This document shows, one piece after another, positions 5,555-9,413 of a DNA stretch of 9,413 nt. A model generated the notes under the pieces. The model did no database searches. It had not been told where the DNA came from and saw only the letters and a program-made list of their open reading frames with translations. Source of the stretch: Actinomycetales bacterium (GTDB taxonomy: Bacteria; Actinomycetota; Actinomycetes; Actinomycetales; Cellulomonadaceae). The stretch spans positions 1-9,413 of the forward strand of contig JAAZAC010000176.1 of the NCBI GenBank assembly GCA_012514545.1, read 5' to 3'. The position numbers and the translations under genes were made by a program. The first letter of the stretch is position 1. Each line of letters opens with the position of its first letter.

Positions 5555-6148
5555 GTGGCGCGGCGGTCGGGGCTGCTCCTGCCCTTCGTCCTCATCGCCG
5601 TCGTGGTCGTCGCGGCGGACCAGGCGACGAAGGCGTGGGCGCTGGCCACGCTGACGCCGGGTGAGCGGGTCCCGCTCGTCGGCGACCTGCTCGGGCTCAC
5701 GCTCGTGCGCAACTCCGGCGCGGCCCTCGGCATGGCCGGCGGCACCACCTGGGTCTTCACGGTCGCCGCGGTGGCGGTGACCGTCGTCGTGCTGCGGGTC
5801 GCGGGCCGGCTGGGCTCGCGCGGCTGGACGGTGGCGCTCGGCCTGCTCCTCGGCGGCGCGGTCGGCAACCTCGTCGACCGGCTCGTGCGCGAGCCCGGCG
5901 TCGGGGTCGGCCACGTCGTGGACTTCATCGCCTACGCGGACTGGTTCGTCGGCAACGTCGCCGACATCGCCATCGTCGTCGCGGCCGGCCTCATGGTGCT
6001 GCTCGGCGCGCGCGGGATCGGGCTGGACGGCACCCGGCACGAGGAGCCCGCCCCCGAGGCGGCCGGGCCCGAGGCGGCCGGGCCCGCGTCGGCCCAGCCC
6101 GAGGCCGAGCCCGAGGGAACCGCCCCCGAGGCGGCCGAGCCGCGGTGA
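5555..6148 (+). CDS. lspA: Lipoprotein signal peptidase (signal peptidase II)
   Basis: LspA is the membrane aspartyl protease that cleaves the signal peptide of diacylglyceryl-modified prolipoproteins. GTG 5555, two bases after the preceding stop, gives 197 residues beginning MARRSGLLLPF. The frame extends upstream inside the zinc-finger gene, but that part has no LspA similarity. Four membrane segments are visible (about 8-22, 64-82, 91-108 and 130-152). The conserved boxes are DQATKAW (22-28), VRNSGAALG (51-59), GNLVDR (104-109) and FVGNVADIAI (131-140), with Asp108 and Asp137 as the catalytic pair. A hydrophilic tail after about 160 is built from PEAAG-like units, making the protein somewhat longer than the usual 160-180 residues. 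It ends in a four-base GTGA overlap with the downstream pseudouridine synthase gene. Confidence 0.97.
   Translation: MARRSGLLLPFVLIAVVVVAADQATKAWALATLTPGERVPLVGDLLGLTLVRNSGAALGMAGGTTWVFTVAAVAVTVVVLRVAGRLGSRGWTVALGLLLGGAVGNLVDRLVREPGVGVGHVVDFIAYADWFVGNVADIAIVVAAGLMVLLGARGIGLDGTRHEEPAPEAAGPEAAGPASAQPEAEPEGTAPEAAEPR
6053..6082 (+). repeat. 15-base tandem repeat in the lspA 3' end
   Basis: CCCGAGGCGGCCGGG occurs exactly twice, at 6053-6067 and 6068-6082, and once more with one change at 6125-6139. It encodes the PEAAG repeats of the LspA C-terminal tail. The unit length is a multiple of three, so copy number change would keep the frame. Confidence 0.85.
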
Positions 6149-7095
6149 GCACGCGGTCGCTGCCCGTCCCCGACGGGCTGGCCGGGGAGCGGGTGGACGC
6201 CGCGCTGTCCCGCCTGCTCGGCGTCTCGCGCACGCGGGCGGCCGACCTGGCGGCGAGCGGCGCCGTCGTCGTCGACGGGCGGGTGGTGGGCAAGTCGGAC
6301 CGGCTCGTCGCGGGCGCGTGGCTCGAGGTCGACCTCTCGACGCTCGACGAGCCGGCGGCCCCGCCGCCGCCCGAGCCCGTCCCCGGGATGCGGATCGTGC
6401 ACGACGACGCGGACGTCGTCGTCGTCGACAAGCCCGTGGGGGTCGCGGCGCACCCGTCGCCCGGCTGGACCGGTCCGACGGTCGTGGGCGCGCTGGCGGC
6501 CGCGGGGTTCCGGATCGCGACCTCGGGCGCGGCCGAGCGGCAGGGCGTCGTGCACCGGCTCGACGTCGGCACGTCGGGGCTCATGGTCGTCGCGAAGAGC
6601 GAGCGGGCCTACACGGCGCTGAAGCGCGCGTTCAAGGCGCGCGAGGTCGACAAGGTCTACCACGCCGTCCTCCAGGGCCACCCCGAGCCCACGGAGGGGA
6701 CGATCGACGCGCCCATCGGGCGGCACCCCACGCAGGACTGGAAGTTCGCCGTCGTGGCGGGGGGCAAGCCCTCGGTGACGCACTACCGCGTGCTCGAGAT
6801 GGTGCCCGCGGCCTCGCTGGTCGAGGTGCACCTCGAGACGGGCCGCACGCACCAGATCCGCGTGCACATGGCCGCGGTGCGCCACCCGTGCGTGGGGGAC
6901 GTCACGTACGGCGCGGACCCCGTGCTCGCCGAGCGGCTCGGGCTGGAGCGGCAGTGGCTGCACGCCGTCCGGCTGGCGTTCGACCACCCGGCCACGGGGG
7001 AGCGGCTCGAGGTGACGAGCGAGTACCCGGCGGACCTCGCCGCGGCCTGGGACGCGCTGCACGGGCGTCCCGGGGCTGTCGGGACGCGAGCCTAG
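6145..7095 (+). CDS. rluD: RluD-family 23S rRNA pseudouridine synthase
   Basis: RluA-family enzymes isomerise specific uridines to pseudouridine; E. coli RluD modifies helix 69 of 23S rRNA (positions 1911, 1915, 1917), while relatives act at other sites. The exact target here is inferred from family only. GTG 6145 overlaps the lspA stop (GTGA) and gives 316 residues, the usual length. An S4 RNA-binding domain covers about 11-65 (GERVDAALSRLLGVSRTRAADL). The catalytic domain starts near 83 (IVHDDADVVVVDKPVGVAAHP). The signature HRLDVGTSGLMVVAK (137-151) carries catalytic Asp140. Other family boxes are KVYHAVLQGHP (170-180), LETGRTHQIRVHM (230-242) and GDVTYG (251-256). The stop codon TAG (7093-7095) is shared with the -10 hexamer proposed for dnaE. 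Confidence 0.93.
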   Translation: MSTRSLPVPDGLAGERVDAALSRLLGVSRTRAADLAASGAVVVDGRVVGKSDRLVAGAWLEVDLSTLDEPAAPPPPEPVPGMRIVHDDADVVVVDKPVGVAAHPSPGWTGPTVVGALAAAGFRIATSGAAERQGVVHRLDVGTSGLMVVAKSERAYTALKRAFKAREVDKVYHAVLQGHPEPTEGTIDAPIGRHPTQDWKFAVVAGGKPSVTHYRVLEMVPAASLVEVHLETGRTHQIRVHMAAVRHPCVGDVTYGADPVLAERLGLERQWLHAVRLAFDHPATGERLEVTSEYPADLAAAWDALHGRPGAVGTRA

Positions 7096-7098
7096 AAT
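7093..7098 (+). promoter_or_regulatory. -10 element of a probable leaderless dnaE promoter
   Basis: TAGAAT is a strong actinobacterial -10 hexamer. It ends 7 bases before the dnaE ATG at 7106, so initiation would fall on or next to the A of the start codon. There is no Shine-Dalgarno-like purine run before the ATG, which fits leaderless translation. No clear -35 is visible. The first three bases are also the rluD stop codon. Confidence 0.65.
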
Positions 7099-7105
7099 CG
7101 CCCGC

Positions 7106-9413
7106 ATGGCCGCCGCAGGAGACTTCGCCCACCTGCACGTGCACACCGAGTACTCGATGCTCGACGGCGCGGCCAAGATCGACGAGCTCCTCGCCGAGGT
7201 GAAGGCCCACGGGCAGCGTGCCGTGGCGATGACGGACCACGGCTATCTGTTCGGCGCCTTCGAGTTCTGGAGCCGGGCGCGCGCGGCCGGCATCAAGCCG
7301 ATCATCGGGCTCGAGGCCTACGTCACGCCCGGGACCAGCCGCTTCGACCGCACCCGGGTGCGCTGGGGCGAGCAGCACCAGCGGGACGACGACGTGTCCG
7401 CCGGCGGCGCGTACACCCACCTGACCCTGTGGGCGCGCGACAACGAGGGCCTGCACAACCTGTTCCGGCTGTGCTCCATGGCCTCGCTCGACGGCCAGTG
7501 GGGCAAGTGGCCGCGCATGGACGCCGAGCTGCTCCAGCGCTACGCCAAGGGCCTGTCGGTGGGCACGGCGTGCCCGTCGGGCGAGGTGCAGACGCGGCTG
7601 CGGCTGGGCCAGTACGACCAGGCGGTCCGCGCGATCGGCGAGCTCCAGGACGTGTTCGGCCGCGAGAACGTCTACGTCGAGCTCATGGACCACGGCGCCG
7701 AGATCGAGACGCGGGTCTTCAAGGACCTCGTCCGGCTCGCGCAGGACGTCGGCGCGCCGCTGCTCGCGACCAACGACTCCCACTACGTCAAGCCGGAGCA
7801 CCACGACGCGCACGACGCGCTCCTGTGCATCAACTCCGGCTCCACGCTGGCCGACCCCGACCGCTTCAAGTTCGACGGCGACGGCTACCACGTGCGCTCG
7901 ACCGAGGAGATGTACCGGCTCTTCGCCGAGCTCCCCGAGGCGCTCGAGAACACCGTCCGGCTCGCCGAGCAGTGCGACGTGTCGTTCACGACCGCCGCCG
8001 ACGGCGCGAACTTCATGCCGCGCTTCCCCACGCCGCCGGGCGAGGACGAGACGAGCTGGTTCGTCAAGGAGGTCGAGCGCGGCCTGCACGCCCGCTACCC
8101 CGGCGGCGTCCCCGAGGAGGTGCGGCGGCAGGCGGAGTACGAGACCGGCGTCATCACGCAGATGGGCTTCGCCGGCTACTTCCTCGTCGTCGCCGACTTC
8201 ATCAACTGGGCGAAGGACCACGGCATCCGGGTCGGCCCGGGCCGGGGCTCCGGCGCGGGCTCGATGGCCGCCTACGCCCTGCGGATCACGGACCTCGACC
8301 CGCTCCGGCACGGCCTCATCTTCGAGCGCTTCCTCAACCCGGACCGCGTCTCGATGCCCGACTTCGACGTGGACTTCGACGAGCGCCGGCGGGGTGAGGT
8401 CATCCGGTACGTCACCGACAAGTACGGCGAGGACCACGTCGCGCAGATCGTCACCTACGGCACGATCAAGGCCAAGCAGGCGATCAAGGACTCCGCCCGG
8501 CTGCTCGGCCACCCGTTCGCCGTCGGGGAGAAGCTGACCAAGGCGATGCCGCCCGCCGTCATGGGCAAGGACATCTCGCTCAGCGGCATCTTCGACCCCA
8601 AGGACCCGCGCTACGCGGAGGCGGAGGAGTTCCGCCAGCTCCACGCGACGGACCCGGACGCGCAGCAGGTCGTCGCGCTCGCCAAGGACATCGAGGGCCT
8701 CAAGCGGCAGTGGGGCGTGCACGCGGCGGGCGTCATCATGTCGAGCGAGCCGCTCATCGACACCATCCCGATCATGCGCCGCCCGCAGGACGGGGCGATC
8801 ATCACGCAGTTCGACTACCCGACCTGCGAGGCCCTCGGCCTGATCAAGATGGACTTCCTCGGGCTGCGGAACCTGACGATCCTCGACGACGCGCTCGCCA
8901 ACATCGTCGCGAACGGCAAGGAGCCGATCGAGCTCGAGTCCCTCCCGCTGGACGACAAGGCCACCTACGAGCTGCTCGGGCGCGGCGACACGCTCGGCGT
9001 GTTCCAGCTCGACGGCGGGGGCATGCGGACGCTGCTGCGCCTCATGCGGCCGGACAACTTCGAGGACATCTCCGCCGTCGGCGCGCTGTACCGGCCGGGC
9101 CCGATGGGCGCGAACTCGCACACGAACTACGCGCTGCGCAAGAACGGCCAGCAGCCGGTGGTGCCCATCCACCCGGAGCTCGCCGAGCCGCTCGAGGAGG
9201 TCGTCGGTGGCACCTACGGCCTCATCGTCTACCAGGAGCAGGTGCAGCGAGCCGCGCAGAAGCTCGCCGGGTACTCCCTCGGCCAGGCCGACCTGCTGCG
9301 CCGGGCGATGGGCAAGAAGAAGAAGGCCGAGCTGGACAAGCAGTTCGAGGCCTTCAGTGCGGGCATGCTCGAGCGCGGCTACTCCAAGAACTGCGTGGAC
9401 ACCCTGTGGGGCA
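7106..9413 (+). CDS. dnaE: DNA polymerase III alpha subunit DnaE1, 3'-truncated by window edge
   Basis: DnaE1 is the replicative polymerase. The frame is open from ATG 7106 to the right edge, 769 codons, roughly two thirds of a typical actinobacterial DnaE1. The N-terminal PHP domain (about 7-280) shows a complete set of candidate metal ligands: His11, His13, Asp20, His45, Glu70, His105, Cys156, Asp224 and His226. In Mycobacterium tuberculosis DnaE1 the equivalent site is the proofreading 3'-5' exonuclease. The polymerase domain follows with VGPGRGSGAGSM (376-387), the catalytic PDFDVDF motif (418-424, Asp421/Asp423) and the third aspartate in KMDFLGL (Asp583). Later motifs include LYRPGPMGAN and YQEQV. 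The missing part would hold the end of the fingers, the beta-clamp-binding region and the OB fold. The frame also opens as MAAAGDFAHLHVHTEYSMLDGA, typical of DnaE1 and unlike the error-prone DnaE2/ImuC context. Confidence 0.97.
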   Translation, partial: MAAAGDFAHLHVHTEYSMLDGAAKIDELLAEVKAHGQRAVAMTDHGYLFGAFEFWSRARAAGIKPIIGLEAYVTPGTSRFDRTRVRWGEQHQRDDDVSAGGAYTHLTLWARDNEGLHNLFRLCSMASLDGQWGKWPRMDAELLQRYAKGLSVGTACPSGEVQTRLRLGQYDQAVRAIGELQDVFGRENVYVELMDHGAEIETRVFKDLVRLAQDVGAPLLATNDSHYVKPEHHDAHDALLCINSGSTLADPDRFKFDGDGYHVRSTEEMYRLFAELPEALENTVRLAEQCDVSFTTAADGANFMPRFPTPPGEDETSWFVKEVERGLHARYPGGVPEEVRRQAEYETGVITQMGFAGYFLVVADFINWAKDHGIRVGPGRGSGAGSMAAYALRITDLDPLRHGLIFERFLNPDRVSMPDFDVDFDERRRGEVIRYVTDKYGEDHVAQIVTYGTIKAKQAIKDSARLLGHPFAVGEKLTKAMPPAVMGKDISLSGIFDPKDPRYAEAEEFRQLHATDPDAQQVVALAKDIEGLKRQWGVHAAGVIMSSEPLIDTIPIMRRPQDGAIITQFDYPTCEALGLIKMDFLGLRNLTILDDALANIVANGKEPIELESLPLDDKATYELLGRGDTLGVFQLDGGGMRTLLRLMRPDNFEDISAVGALYRPGPMGANSHTNYALRKNGQQPVVPIHPELAEPLEEVVGGTYGLIVYQEQVQRAAQKLAGYSLGQADLLRRAMGKKKKAELDKQFEAFSAGMLERGYSKNCVDTLWG

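Noticed and set aside
7429..8397. 322-residue + strand frame inside dnaE
   Set aside because: Alternative reading of dnaE, whose own frame is continuous and carries all polymerase motifs; product is Arg/Ala/Gly/Pro low complexity.
6902..9172. 756-residue antisense open frame opposite rluD end and dnaE
   Set aside because: Reverse-strand shadow of dnaE codons (Val/Asp/Arg/Leu-rich), no domain features, no ribosome site.

Overview
The window is a very GC-rich actinobacterial chromosome segment carrying the 3' end of the division and cell wall (dcw) cluster followed by a core housekeeping block. All genes are on the + strand. The likely source is a Micrococcales member, perhaps Cellulomonas-like. 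I base that on the near-canonical actinobacterial FtsZ N-terminus, the SepF ending in YNQS, the Wag31-type DivIVA, the gene order, frequent GTG starts and strong G/C third-position bias. Genus-level placement is a guess.

Left part (1-4129): the end of ftsQ (5' end probably outside the window), a 237-base gap with a tandem repeat, a good sigma70-type promoter and a leader palindrome, then ftsZ. The pgeF (ylmD-type) gene overlaps the ftsZ stop codon. After a 152-base gap come sepF and the ylmG/yggT membrane gene, one base apart. FtsQ is a divisome scaffold, FtsZ builds the Z ring, SepF tethers FtsZ to the membrane through its C-terminal peptide, and YlmG is a conserved partner. A ylmE/yggS gene, often found between pgeF and sepF, is not here.

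Middle part (4130-5081): divIVA (wag31, polar growth scaffold) is transcribed from its own gap. It is followed by two consecutive hairpins, the second resembling an intrinsic terminator, and by a promoter whose -35 element falls inside that hairpin's 3' arm.

Right part (5082-9413): a tightly coupled operon of a DksA/TraR-type zinc-finger protein, lspA (signal peptidase II) and a RluD-family pseudouridine synthase. Then comes dnaE1, replicative DNA polymerase III alpha with an apparently intact PHP exonuclease site, cut off by the window edge. The dnaE -10 hexamer overlaps the rluD stop codon and sits 7 bases before ATG, which suggests a leaderless transcript.

No intergenic stretch exceeds 300 bases. 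I saw no tRNA, rRNA, CRISPR, insertion sequence or foreign island. I do not see a new multi-gene system; the points of interest are regulatory layout and small departures from the usual cluster.
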